Assembly (NCBI GenBank): GCA_030704615.1 | Contig: CM060733.1 | Location: 56,172,001-56,236,000, forward strand | Direction: 5' to 3' | Length of the DNA: 64,000 nucleotides | Source of the DNA: Takakia lepidozioides | Lineage: Eukaryota > Streptophyta > Takakiopsida > Takakiales > Takakiaceae | Part shown: piece after piece, positions 1 through 11,013 of the stretch | Layout of the letters: every line of letters begins with the position of its first letter | Numbering within the stretch: the first letter of the stretch is position 1 | The notes under the pieces: generated by a model | The model's input: the letters and a program-made list of their open reading frames with translations, nothing else | What the model was told of the DNA's origin: nothing | Databases searched by the model: none | Translations under genes and position numbers: made by a program

Positions 1-76
1 TCATCAACCATCAGAGTCATCCAGGACTTGCTAATTACTTCATTTGATGGTTGCAATTGTGTGGATGGGCTTACAG

Positions 77-2325
77 AGAGAAGATGTCGAAAAAGCCCGA
101 GTCCTTTGAAGATTTGTTTTGCAGAATGGATTGCTTTGACGAGTACCTGCATAGGACCAACCGTCGCTACATACGAGAAGTATCTCCCAACTTTATACTT
201 CTACTAAGAAGTTGCTTTTAATCCATTCGACTCCTTTGGCATCGGCATTCTTGCTGCTAGAGATGTAATTATCAGCTTGAAATAACAACCAATGCAGATA
301 AAGGAAGAACATATCGCGGCAATCTCATCAGTCAGTCCATGGTATGGAGTAGTTTCTAATCTGTAAAATCTTGTGGAGACCCAAAACTCGTAACATTATA
401 TCCCTAGGAGTGTGCTACCACATGGGGCATATCTGACACAGGTCCTTTGCCTTGTGTTTGGACAGGAGCTTTTCAAGCTGGAACGTGGAGTGTGTGTGAA
501 GTGCGGGCTGGACTGCCATGCCCTGGTGGCAAGTATGTGCATTTTACCTAAGATCCAGCGTGGCAGCTACATTCTTCAGAAGGCTCCCCAATTCGCTAAG
601 CATCAGCGCATGTACTTTCTTTCTTCTCTCTCAGTAAAGAACCATTTCATTTCATTTCTTCTCTCAGCAGCATACCTCTCCGTTCCAGTGATATATGGGG
701 ATATCCAACAAGCCCTTTGTTGTTTTCTCTTGACTTAGAGGCTGTAGTGTTCAAAGCCATGTCTGTTGCCAGGAAATTGTGATGAAAATGAAGTGAGGCA
801 GAAAGCTTCCCTGAACTTGTTTCCAGTCTGTGACATGGGGGAGGACATCATGGATGACCTCAAGGGTTTACCCACTCTCGGCACTAGACTGAAATTCAAC
901 CTCGGGTGCGGGAAGCCTACCTTTGAACAGCAAACAGATGCAGAGAGGAACAAGGGATTGCAAATGCCCGTTGTGTGGGCAACCTGAAGACAATATTCAT
1001 TTTCGATTCATTGTCCTGGGTACTCTCACCAGAGAGACCCCCTCTTCAAATCCAGATTTGTGCCTGTACCTCTGTTTACCAACTTTAAAAACGTCTAGGC
1101 TGAGCCAAAAGCCCAGGCCCTTTTGGGGCCTCGTTATTGGGCAAATCACACACAGCAGATTGATGCTTGTATAAAGGGATTTCTAGAGGATATCTGGAAA
1201 ACTCGCATCGATTGTCTTTCCCAAGGTAAGTCATACTACAGGCATTCGAGGTAGTATGGTGATGAAGAATGGTGCTTGATAGAGGTGTTACCATAGTGCT
1301 GCCATTCATGTCCGTCTCATGTACATATCTTTGTGCACTTTTCTGTCTGTCTCCTGCTACACTTGACAGGAGACAGACGGAGACGTCTGCTCTTGACAGA
1401 TTTTTGCTCTGTTATACTCCCAATATGGTCTCAAGTCCAATACGTTGTGCAAATTTGCATCAATAGGAAGGGTTGGCATAAAGTGACTTAGAGCTGGTTG
1501 TCACACATGGGCAGGCTGGAAAGGCTAATTGAGGATCCATCTGAGGGCAATGCGTGGCATGCGGACCACATTGTGGCTGTGGCTGATGGTGGAGGTAAAC
1601 CTTCTATCTCTAAGAACTTCCTAAAATTTGCTGGAAGGGATCCTGAACAACTTAAATCAGCTGGGACTCACTGGTATTTGGGGCTGTCTGAGTAGCACGG
1701 AGGACTTGAGGAATGTTTGTTCATAAATTACTTTGTATGCATGTCAGGGGAATGCAACCTGGAGAACATGCAAACCTTGTGTGTGGTGTGTCATGCTAAA
1801 GTGACAGCAGGACAGCAACGCCAACGGCGGTTAGAACGAAAGCAAGCTCATTGCCGTCTGCAAACCACTATCATGAAGCTTATTGAACATTCAAACCGTA
1901 TCAAGCGCCTAAGGCCATGTTTCTCTGAGGTTCATTGCTCTTTACCAGCTCCTTTGCTACTGTGTGATTTGTGGCTCATTCGCTCAACTGTGACTACACC
2001 TACAAATCTCAGCTTTGTTGTGATAGAGCAATTTGGCATCCCAGTGAGCATTTTTCTTTATGGTTATCTGTTGCATCCTTCCCAAAAATGGTAACATTTA
2101 AGGCCCACTGAGATGCACTGACTCCAGCATTTCCAGGATGCTCCCATGGAGTGTGGAAGTGGAGTAAGGCCTGTCAATGAGGAGGCACTGGGCCCTGGTG
2201 ATTTGAGTGATAGTGATGACGACAGAGCTCTGCTCGATATCAAGGTTGCAGGCAGTGCCTACTCTGCCTCCATGATTCCAGCCACTCCTCCATCATTGAC
2301 TGGCAGCCCGATGAGTGTGACTTGA
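77..2325 (+). CDS. 3' part of a ZRANB3/At5g07810-like SNF2-HNH protein (C-terminal region only)
   Basis: The gene enters from the left edge, so its helicase part is outside the window. Exons seen: 77-179 (with FEDLFCRMDCFDEYLHRTNR), 466-532 (ELFKLERGVCVKCGLDCHAL), about 1515-1594 (EGNAWHADHIVAVADGGG), 1748-1929 (ECNLENMQTLCVVCHAKVT) and 2137-2325, ending at TGA 2323-2325. Splice phases close at 179/466, 1594/1748 and 1929/2137. The His-Asp-His core, the Asn of LEN and the CxxCH pair are the HNH nuclease signature. In this family the HNH tail follows an SNF2 annealing-helicase core used in replication-fork repair. The last exon has an acidic SDSDDDRALLDIKVAGSAYS tail like the plant homologues. 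The part between exons 532 and 1515 that should carry the RPLP segment was not found, so one exon is probably missing. A LINE fragment lies in that same intron. Family assignment is firm; exon edges are approximate. Confidence 0.82.
745..1240 (+). mobile_element. Non-LTR retrotransposon (LINE) 3' fragment, family A
   Basis: The translation in mixed frames carries CPLCGQPEDNIHF followed by a stretch ending near KGFLEDIWK. This is the zinc-knuckle region that follows reverse transcriptase in many LINEs. The same sequence recurs at 5431-5673, 35470-36490 and 51475-52360. This copy lies in an intron of the HNH gene in the same orientation and lacks the usual 3' end with its TC tail. Its frame is broken, so it is a relic. 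Confidence 0.7.
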
Positions 2326-3381
2326 TGATACAAGGTCCCGGACTGGTCTCAGTGAGGTCAAATACACACTGAGCCAACAGGCATAGCTGGTGTTGTGGTG
2401 GCCCCAGTTTCTGTCCGACTACAGAGATCTACATGCTGATTCCTGGTTTGCAATCAGCACATAATCTTTTGAAAATAGTCGTCAATGAGATGGACAAATA
2501 GGTCTGCGTGCTATTTCAGTACCTTAACATGTGGTAGCTGCTGGCCTAAACCTTGGAAACCAGACCATTATTGAACCAGATGATCAAAATCAGTAAACAA
2601 TGTTTTCTCTGCTTGTTGCTTGTCGTACCAACATCCTTGTCAGTCACCACATACATTGAAGCTATGACCATTCAATATGCATGACAATTAACTCATTCTT
2701 AAACAATGTAAGAGTATGTTCACAAAGGCAGTGGTTTGACAGGGCAGTGCTACTGATTTAAGGTTGAACTAACTACTGATGTCATTCTCAACGCTATAGT
2801 AAAAACCAGTCTCATTACCATGTATGATTGCACCTATCTTACTCACTACTCAGGATGAGCCTGATAGCATCTTCAGGTTCTCTCAAAAATGTGAGAGAAG
2901 GCTGATGTGGAAAAAAGAAAGATGAATATTTCCATTACCTCTGCCAGCATCACAATAGTGGTGGAGTAAGTTGCGAATTGTTTCGGGTGAAAGAATGAAA
3001 GAAAGTAACTTTACAAAGGGAAACAATGGACACAAGTATAGAGAGATGTACTCATCCTTGCCATAGCCATGTGGCCATGGATAACAGAAGATATGTTTGA
3101 ATGTAACCCGGTAGTGTAACCCACCTCATGTGTAACCCAGTAGTGTAACCCTTTGTACTGTAACTCTAATTTGCCCCTCTCCCTTGTCAAAAGAGTAAAA
3201 CGACACTGGGAAACATATCACATACACAATAGGAACCATGGACGAGTAAGGCCATGATAGCAAATGAGTGAGCAATGGCACTTGCAAGATACCTGGAAGC
3301 AAAACCCAACCCCTTGAAATAATAATAGACAGTCCTATAAAGAGGGAGGGTGAGAACGAGGTTAACAAACAGAGAGTTCAG
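2326..3381. other. Non-coding stretch after the HNH gene
   Basis: No convincing coding exon was seen. A short tandem repeat of the phrase GTGTAACCCRGTAGTGTAACCC occurs at about 3094-3152. The rest is unique AT-rich sequence that probably includes the 3' UTR of the HNH gene. Confidence 0.5.
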
Positions 3382-3732
3382 TCAAAAGATCAAGCACCAA
3401 GTATGCCAAAAAAACATCCCTTTCTTTTCACCATCTGCTTGAGGTAAGTCGTTAAAGGCAGAGATATTGACGTGATTATGATTTACCTCATCTACTGTCG
3501 CTAGATGGACTGGTTGATCAAACGAACCCGCTCCCTCTCCAGGGGCCTCAAGAGATTGTGCCACCATCAGCTTCAATGATTCAAGTAGATCCAAAGGGCC
3601 AATTTCATCAGCGTGACTCTGAGAATCTAACAAAACAGCATGACTACGGGTAGCACGCAACACTGCATTTCCTGCCCTGCTCACTGGCAATCCTAGCCAC
3701 TCTGCAGCCATTGAATCAGCAGTGGAAACGAG
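3382..3732 (-). other. Possible additional coding exon, unassigned
   Basis: A minus-strand frame of about 115 codons is open here after a plausible AG acceptor near 3735. It is rich in ordinary protein composition (for example MAAEWLGLPVSRAGNAVLRA) and lies just downstream of the last exon placed for the FKP gene. It could be an alternative last exon of that gene, a separate small gene, or chance. I do not recognise the protein. Confidence 0.3.
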
Positions 3733-3999
3733 AACCCATGCTTCCCTTCAGTTAACCTCCTACAAGCATTAGAATTTTCTACCTTTTCAATTTGTACTCA
3801 TAACGATCTGTGAGTAATCATATATGGGGCATTAAGCACAGCATGCCACTTTTCTTTCTCAGCAGCAAAGGTGAGGTCCTCCTGGAACGACAGCCAGACT
3901 TTTTTTGTCATTCCAGCAGGGCCCAGGACAAATTGGCGCTCACTCTTGATACGTTAACCGACCTCTGTGGGACGCCAACGTCCAACGACTCGAATTAAT

Positions 4000-6900
4000 C
4001 TACAGTGGGCAATCCAGCCACCTGGATACAGACGCACCCAGAGAGCTGAAAGCCAACTGCATCAAGGGACCTGAAAATAAAATTGAAAATAATAGATGAA
4101 TGGGTGTCTGTGGATGTGACTAAACGGAAACAGTCAGACCCAACATCAAATGCAGTGTGCCTAGAAAACATATGAGAAAGGGTATTTCAGAGTTACCAGG
4201 CCTGAAGTAGAAACCCTGCACTTCCTGCTGCTCCTTCTCCACTGTTGTGGATTGTGAACTAGCCTCACCAGAACGGCCACTCGTACCAGAGCCTCCCTGT
4301 ATAAGCACAAAAGATCAAGTAACCACCTTGGATATGTTAGGCTGTTCCCTGAATCGTCACCTCTACTATCCAATCCATCAAGTAGGATAGACAGCCAAGT
4401 CAACCACCTGGACTGACCAAGCTTTTACCACAACAAAGACGATGAACACAGTTACCTTATTGGAACCCTTGCCACCTCTACCATAGAGCTCTGGTTTGAA
4501 TGTGCACTCAGCCATCTCCTTATTCTGTATCTCTTGTCGCATGGCTTCCACCTTTTGTTCCCTTTTATCTCTATCCAAACAGATAAGCTTATACCACTGA
4601 CGGCTTGAGCTGCACATGGATGAACGCACGAATCACAGTCACCAACAAAGAATTGAATATTCAGCCTATCAGAATATGTACAAAGAACAGTTGGCCGAGG
4701 AAAAGGGACCTACTAGGCAACCTCACTGATAATCTTCCATGAGCAGACTGTTGCAAACACTAACCAAGCATCAACCATGAATGATAGTATAGACAACATA
4801 CCATTCCCTGATTGCCATCATCACCTAGCAACAAGATATTTCAAGTTGAGGCCAACTTACTTGAATTTTCGTCTCTGGATGGCAAGGTTGCGAGACAAAC
4901 GGTCCATCTTGAATTGATAAGTGTATTGGCTGTCATTGGAGTGAGTCTTGTGATTAAGCACCAGGTGTACTTGAGTGCCCTGGTGTGTCTTATTCTGTAG
5001 AGAATAAATGGAGTTAAAGTCACTTTCTATGTATGGTCACTCGCAGACATTTGTACCCACTGCCTGAATCCAAGCAGATGTGAAAGTGTGCCTTTTGAGG
5101 CTTTCTGCTAGTAACAGCTTCCACAGTAACTTTTAGAGAGAACCCCATATTGTTGGACATCACATCACACCTGGCAAGATGGCTTTTCAAGTCAAGGCAG
5201 TGATAGTACCTGAACAGCAAGCATAATGTCTACAAATTTTTCAAAAGAGAGGATCTTCTCAGCATCTTCCATCTTGATTACTTCAGAAATATCTTGGACT
5301 ACATCCTTACTCAACCGCTGCAAATCTGCAGTGGCTAACTCCACAAGGCCGTCCTGGAGATGCCAAAAACATACTTAAGCACATCACATCATATGCCATG
5401 ACTCATGTTCTGAGGTGGACACATAGATGTAATCATAAGACTTTGTTTGCCGTAGCCTTGTGGCCATAGACCCCGCGCCCAGTTTGGGTGGAACAAAAGG
5501 GACCAGAAATGAGGGCTCACTCCGGTAGTATGACTTACCTTGATACAAACAATTAGTTCGGGATTTCCAGATATCCTCTAGGAAGCCCTTCACACAAGCA
5601 GCAATCTTCTGTGTGTGAGCAGCCCAAAAGTTAGACCCCAACAGGGCCAGGGCTTTAGGCTCAGCCTCAAGCCCATGTTCTAAGGTGGACACGTAGAGAT
5701 ATTGACAAACTTTAGTTAATTACAACCGAATCTTTACAATGTACGAGTGAAGGAGGGTAACAGATCTTAACCTTATCTTCATCGAGACTATCAAAAAGTT
5801 GCTTGAAACCACGCTGCCTTATGCGCCCAAGTAACTTCTGAGAAGTGGGTCCAACATAATGGCAGTTGGCTTTCTCTTTCTGTCTTTTCCACTCCCTTTC
5901 TGCCAAACCTTCCTTTTTGCAGTCGATGGTACATCTCATTTTATACAAAAAGTCCCCAATTGGCAGAGTCAGTGGATTCCTCTGCAATTGACAGAAACAC
6001 ATGAGCTGATGAACAACGGTCGAAAGCTACGTGATTTCTCCATGCATGGAGCTTTGGGATTCTCCCAGATGATTGCCAGCTTTCTTGCAGGAGACCTAGC
6101 AGATCTGATAATTGTGGAGCCAATGCCATCCTACTTAAGCCCTGAAGATCAGCAATTCCTGCAGAAGCGATGTACAACCTCCCTACCCAATGTCCGTATA
6201 GACCAGTAAGGAAATTACTTACTTCAGTTAGTGGTTTTCGGCCGGTTAGAGGTCTGAAAAGCTGCCGACCCGTGGCAGGATCAATGGGTCTGTGGACTAA
6301 CAGCTCCTGCATTTGCTTCTTCTCAGCCAACTTGGAGGCATAGTGCAGTAGCCTATCAACGACAGACCCCTCGTGTTGATATTCTCCATCCATTTCCAAT
6401 CCATTTTGCCTCCTGTTGATAGCTGGCCGGAATGTAACTCTGCAACATCAAACAACATTCAAGTCATCAGTTGCAACCTGGAAACAGTTAGCCCATATAG
6501 CAAAGAAACTGTCCGTTCTGAAGAAAAACAGTAAAACAGCAATATCTGGCCCAACCACAAACACTGACCATGATCAGTAAGGGCCTCCAGTCGATGACAA
6601 CCAGAGCAATTTGGCTGCAAAGCTTTGGGGACAGTGTCTTTCCTTGCCATTTTTCTAACCATAAATGGGTTTACTTTGGATCCAAATTCCCCTGCATGAT
6701 AGATGACAAGCAAATGTCCTGGAACAACTCTGCTGCTAGTGTGCTAGTGGCATGTATCCCTACAATGCAGCTTTTTGTGTGGCTCTTCTTAACTGTCCTA
6801 CCAGAAGAATGATGGGTCTTGATGACCAAATCAGAGAGCAGGTGGAACTTGTTTTGAGGTTCTTTAAGACTTGAGATATGCAGTCCTTCCATGGCCATTG

Positions 6901-9900
6901 CAGGCAAATTGCAGTGTGTGATCCAGTGCAGGCGGTGAATCTCTCACATTCAGTCCAAGGAAAAAACCCGGGACAGCATGCCAATATGTGCAAATGGTAT
7001 GCAACAATTCAAGAGATGGTCGCAATTCTGTACTTACCCTTCTGGATACCATTGCATGTATTCGACTTGGCGTTGACGCCGACTCTCGGCATCTAGAAAG
7101 AGCTGATCAAAGCGAGAGTAAGAACCATCATGCCTTTCCTCCCGTCCATCGTGCATTTTACCGGGATTTATTTGAGGTTTGAAAGTGCACTCCATAAGCT
7201 TGGCCTCCCAGATCTGTCCACATGGGCTCCAAGTTTCAAGGATCCTTTACAGTCAGTGTACAATTCCCTCGAACCCACTTGATTTATTGTCTACAAGCAA
7301 AGCTACCAAGAGACCTCCAGTCAGCCATCACTGGAATGAGCTAACCAACACCAAAACACAACCATATGACATTTAGTGACTTCACAAGTCTGAGGGCCAT
7401 ATTAATGAAACCCTTAAGGTGACGATGAACTGACTTAGATAATATCAGAGCACAAATCTTAAATTGAGAAGTCATGATTAAAATAGCGTGCTTGAGATAA
7501 GTCTAATGTGTATGCAGCTGGAAACAGCAAGTACCTCATTCCGAAGTTCCTGCAATTGATCCTGCTTTGGCTTGTCTTGAATTTGCAGCCTCTTCCAAAC
7601 CTGCCCATTCTCCGGCCGGAGCTGCTTTGCTCGCTTGCTTCACAGCCCCCCAACTCTACAGTCAGCAACTGAGAGACTTTCCAGCAGAAAACTGAGCACT
7701 CCAAAAGTTTACTCAGACAGATAAGACAACGAGTCAACCTGAACTCTGGTAACCTCTTCTATCGTAGCCTTGCATACCAATGTAGTTATGAACCATCCCA
7801 CCTCATTATTTCTCATTATCAATGCCACAGCACTACAGTATAACAGGCAAACAAGCATGTTCAAGAACAGATTATGGCTCCCAAGTTCTTTGAAGACCGT
7901 TTCCCCACATAGATCCAAACAAGCAATTCCAATAGACCCAGAATTCTACAACAGGTTACAAAGGTGGAGATTAGCATGAAGATAAGCATAAACAGGAACG
8001 GAGAGTATCAGTAAATGGCCAGCTACTATATTCAAAATCGGCATCAATAGATTCATCCAAATTTTTTAAGCAGAGGCCTTCACAAGTACAGGTGTTGCAT
8101 CGATCAAGCACAAAGGGAGACACCTGATTTCAGGCTTCAAAGTTAGTTCTGCAAGTTCCCTAGCTTCATCGTCTTTCTGTTTCTTTACAATCATCTTTTG
8201 CTGATTCTCTATCTTCGTAAGACCTTCTGTATATAACAATTCACCGTAATTCCTGTACTGCTTGGCTGTTCTTCCTCGAATTCGCATTATCCTCCATGAT
8301 TTCTGGTCAGAAAACGGTAGATCAGCCATTGACTCAATCAGAAAAGCAACCGGTCTGACTGAGCAGGCGCTGAGAGAGTTCTCTACTTAGATGCCTGTGA
8401 GCTAAGAGATTTGACAACATTGCATGGTCATTTGAAAGTCAAATAGGGTATTTTACCTGCTATGTACAGCTCCACATTAAAGGCTGTAGGACTAAGTGGC
8501 CCTAACAACAATCATAACATACATTCTGCTAATATGGCCAGTAAGTGTGGGGAAACGGAAGTCCGCATCTGACCTGCCTGTGCAGAGTGCTACTGGCCAC
8601 CCTGAGGCTCTTACACTGTAATGTATCTTTCAGACCCTTCATCACTCTAAGCCAAAACCTCTACTGCAATATTCCAGTTCACACCCTTCTGTTCCCTGCA
8701 AGTCCTGAGTGGCTTCCAGATTTTACTTATTACAAATTCAGCCCCTTCACAATCAGCCAGGTAAGACCACCAGGGAGATGATTTTGGTACTAGAGCAAGA
8801 GCACTTTATTTCAATCCTCTATGGGAAAAAAGCCAGGCCATGCTGGCGCTGATGATAGTTACTTGCATCTAACCATAATACAAAATAGGGCCTTTTCCAA
8901 GTCTTGCTTGAGAATCCCATACCTTTGAAATGCAAGTCTTGTCCCTTTCAATCTTGTCCTGGTACAATTCTAGGTTCCTCTTCTTGTCTTCCTCAAGTTT
9001 CTGCTTTTGCCTCAGAAACTCAGTATAGAGCCTCATGTAAACAGCTTTCTGTTTCAACATGAACATGCGAGCAGAAACAGATTATGAGAGTGCAACCTCT
9101 ATTTGCGGTTCCATTTGTGACGCAGACAACTTTATATGCATGTTGTTCAGCAAGTTACTGACTAGTTTTCCCACCTTAAAGTATTGCTCAAAGAGCCGTT
9201 TCTCAGAACTAGGAGTACTCGGGGCTTCCACTTTGATACAAAGGCAACTGTTGCTGGAAAAGGGTGTACTATGATAAAGCAACAAGGTGGGAGAGGAGCA
9301 GGTAGCATTACCCTCTTATCAGAGATAGGACCCGTGGAAGCATTGGATCTATTTCCTTTTTGGTCCTTCTGTTCAGCCCCTGACATTTTTGCCCGGCTTG
9401 TGAGAGTAGGAGCAAGCAAACGATCCGAAAGCATATTTCGTCTCGTCTTTTGTCTGCCCTTTCTAGGCAACTTGGGAGTCCTCCCAGAGCCAGATTTATT
9501 AACTTTTTGAGATAGGGACAAAGGAAACTCCACAGATCGAAATTTGCATGCACATGATCTACTAGACTTGTTTTCGTAATTTGAGTCATCCATGTAATCC
9601 TTGTCGGTGGGCATGTGACTGCCATCTTTGGGAGTGTTTTGTGGCCAATTCTCTTCAAATGATGTACACTCACCTTTAGAGCAAAACACAATATCCTTGT
9701 CCTCCTTGCTGCAAGTGTCAAATCCATTCCCATTTGTTAGTAGTGTTTTGGAGGGATAAAAACACTCTAATAGTGAGTATAAACTTGCTACAAATGTGTC
9801 TACAAATCGTTCCAGGAGGGACATTGGAAGAAGGTACTACATCGACTTTCTATTAGATATGAAAGAATGTTGAGCCCCATCCTCCTCTGGGAAAAGGTCC

Positions 9901-11013
9901 GATCCACAAGGCATTCCAATAGCCAAATTCACAACTTCACCCATTTGTTCAGAAGGTAAGCACAAATAAGGCAACTTCCAGAAGGTGTCATAATTCAGAT
10001 GTAGTAGACCAAAATAGACACCTGGAAGAACCTCTCCCCAAAGATGTAAAGGTCCATTTGACGCAGTTCCACATACCTTATGCTTATGATGTTGCTCACA
10101 ATATGCTCAGTAAGAGGTGCCACAAATTGATCGGGAAGAGAGTGATCACGGCAGAACTTTGTAGCCACCGCCTCAGCTGAATCACCCTCCTTCATTTCAA
10201 TATGTTCCACGCACCCATCCTCAATCTCCACCGTGATGGCCAGCAGAACCCTCCGGTCATCAGATTCATTTTCTGCTGGAACCGCATGATGTTTTCAGTT
10301 ACCACCAATCCAACATAAACCCTGCATCCTTCAAGAACTCAAAATGCTGCAAATGCTCACCCTTATTCCCATCATTGGATTCTTTCTCCATCTGATCATC
10401 ATTGTTTTCCCTGAAAATTGCAAACAGTGTACCTCATCAACCAGCTTGGATGCTTACCTTTATTCCCATCGTTAGTTTCTCTGTCTTCGAGAAGATGTTT
10501 GTATCTATCCTGCATAATGCAAACGGTGTACCACATTAAACAGAGCAAATCAATTGGGTTATATTTTCCAGGCTCTGCCCTATGCCCCAATGTCATAGCA
10601 ATAAGAACTTAGAAGTATTGAATATTCCACGCATTAATGACTCTTACAATAAGCCATGATGCCACAGACAAGTGGTGGTAGTTTCATCATCTGTTAGAAT
10701 TGATGCTATGTTGTTAGTGAATCAGAAAACTTATTATGAACCGTTCTCAAGGTAGGCAGCTTTCACGGCACTCCATATGCAATCACAGTTTCACTCCAGC
10801 ATTGATTTTTAAGGTGACTGGTATCTATTACATGACACAGCTCCGTAAAAACTGAAGGATGGTTGCATGCCCAGGACACACCTGATTTCTTGGAGTCCCA
10901 CTTGCACTAACCACAGATCTGTTTTCATCCTCACACTCTCCACAGTGTGGATAAACCGACTTCAAAGCGTCATCTTCACCCCTTCCCTTAGGTTTGTTGT
11001 CCCTCCTCGACAT
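4000..11013 (-). CDS. EF-hand protein with repeated F-K/R-P motifs, possibly flagellar or centrosomal
   Basis: Minus-strand exons, 5' to 3': 11013-10882 (ATG), 10509-10458, 10275-10077, about 9950-9828, 9824-9312, about 9250-9175, 9048-8923, 8302-8124, 7637-7535, 7204-7038, 6439-6223, 5981-5772, 5353-5210, 4994-4861, 4609-4456, 4296-4197 and 4070-4000 (TAG). The last eleven exons sum to 1605 bases, exactly 535 codons including the stop, with every splice phase closing. Repeated blocks pair a basic/coiled segment with a proline motif: LTLKPEISKRAKQL, MECTFKPQINPG, GVTFRPAINR, AECTFKPELYG and FYFRPG. The junction 5772/5353 creates an EF-hand loop, DEDKDGLVELAT. Near the N-terminus is an acidic domain, VEIEDGCVEHIEMKEGDSA. 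Proteins of this kind are known to me from flagellates and oomycetes, so a basal-body or axonemal role is inference. Junctions among the exons at 10077-9175 were not resolved. Confidence 0.72.
5404..5700 (-). mobile_element. 5'-truncated LINE family A insertion with target-site duplication
   Basis: A 243-base LINE 3' piece (5431-5673) is flanked by near-identical 27-base direct repeats at 5404-5430 and 5674-5700 (CATGTTCTGAGGTGGACACA against CATGTTCTAAGGTGGACACG, then AGAT-like ends). The insertion sits in the intron that separates the two halves of the EF-hand of the host gene and has the same transcriptional orientation. Length and form fit target-primed reverse transcription. Confidence 0.82.
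10361..10540 (-). repeat. Tandemly duplicated mini-exon with flanking intron
   Basis: Two adjacent segments share intron and exon sequence. Copy 1 exon is 10509-10458 (52 bases) and copy 2 is 10410-10361 (50 bases). Both encode NDGNK just before the donor, and both follow a shared pre-acceptor stretch (TTGCAAACAGTGTACC-like). Copy 1 keeps frame from exon 1 and into the exon starting at 10275; copy 2 differs by two bases in length and does not fit that frame. Confidence 0.65.
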
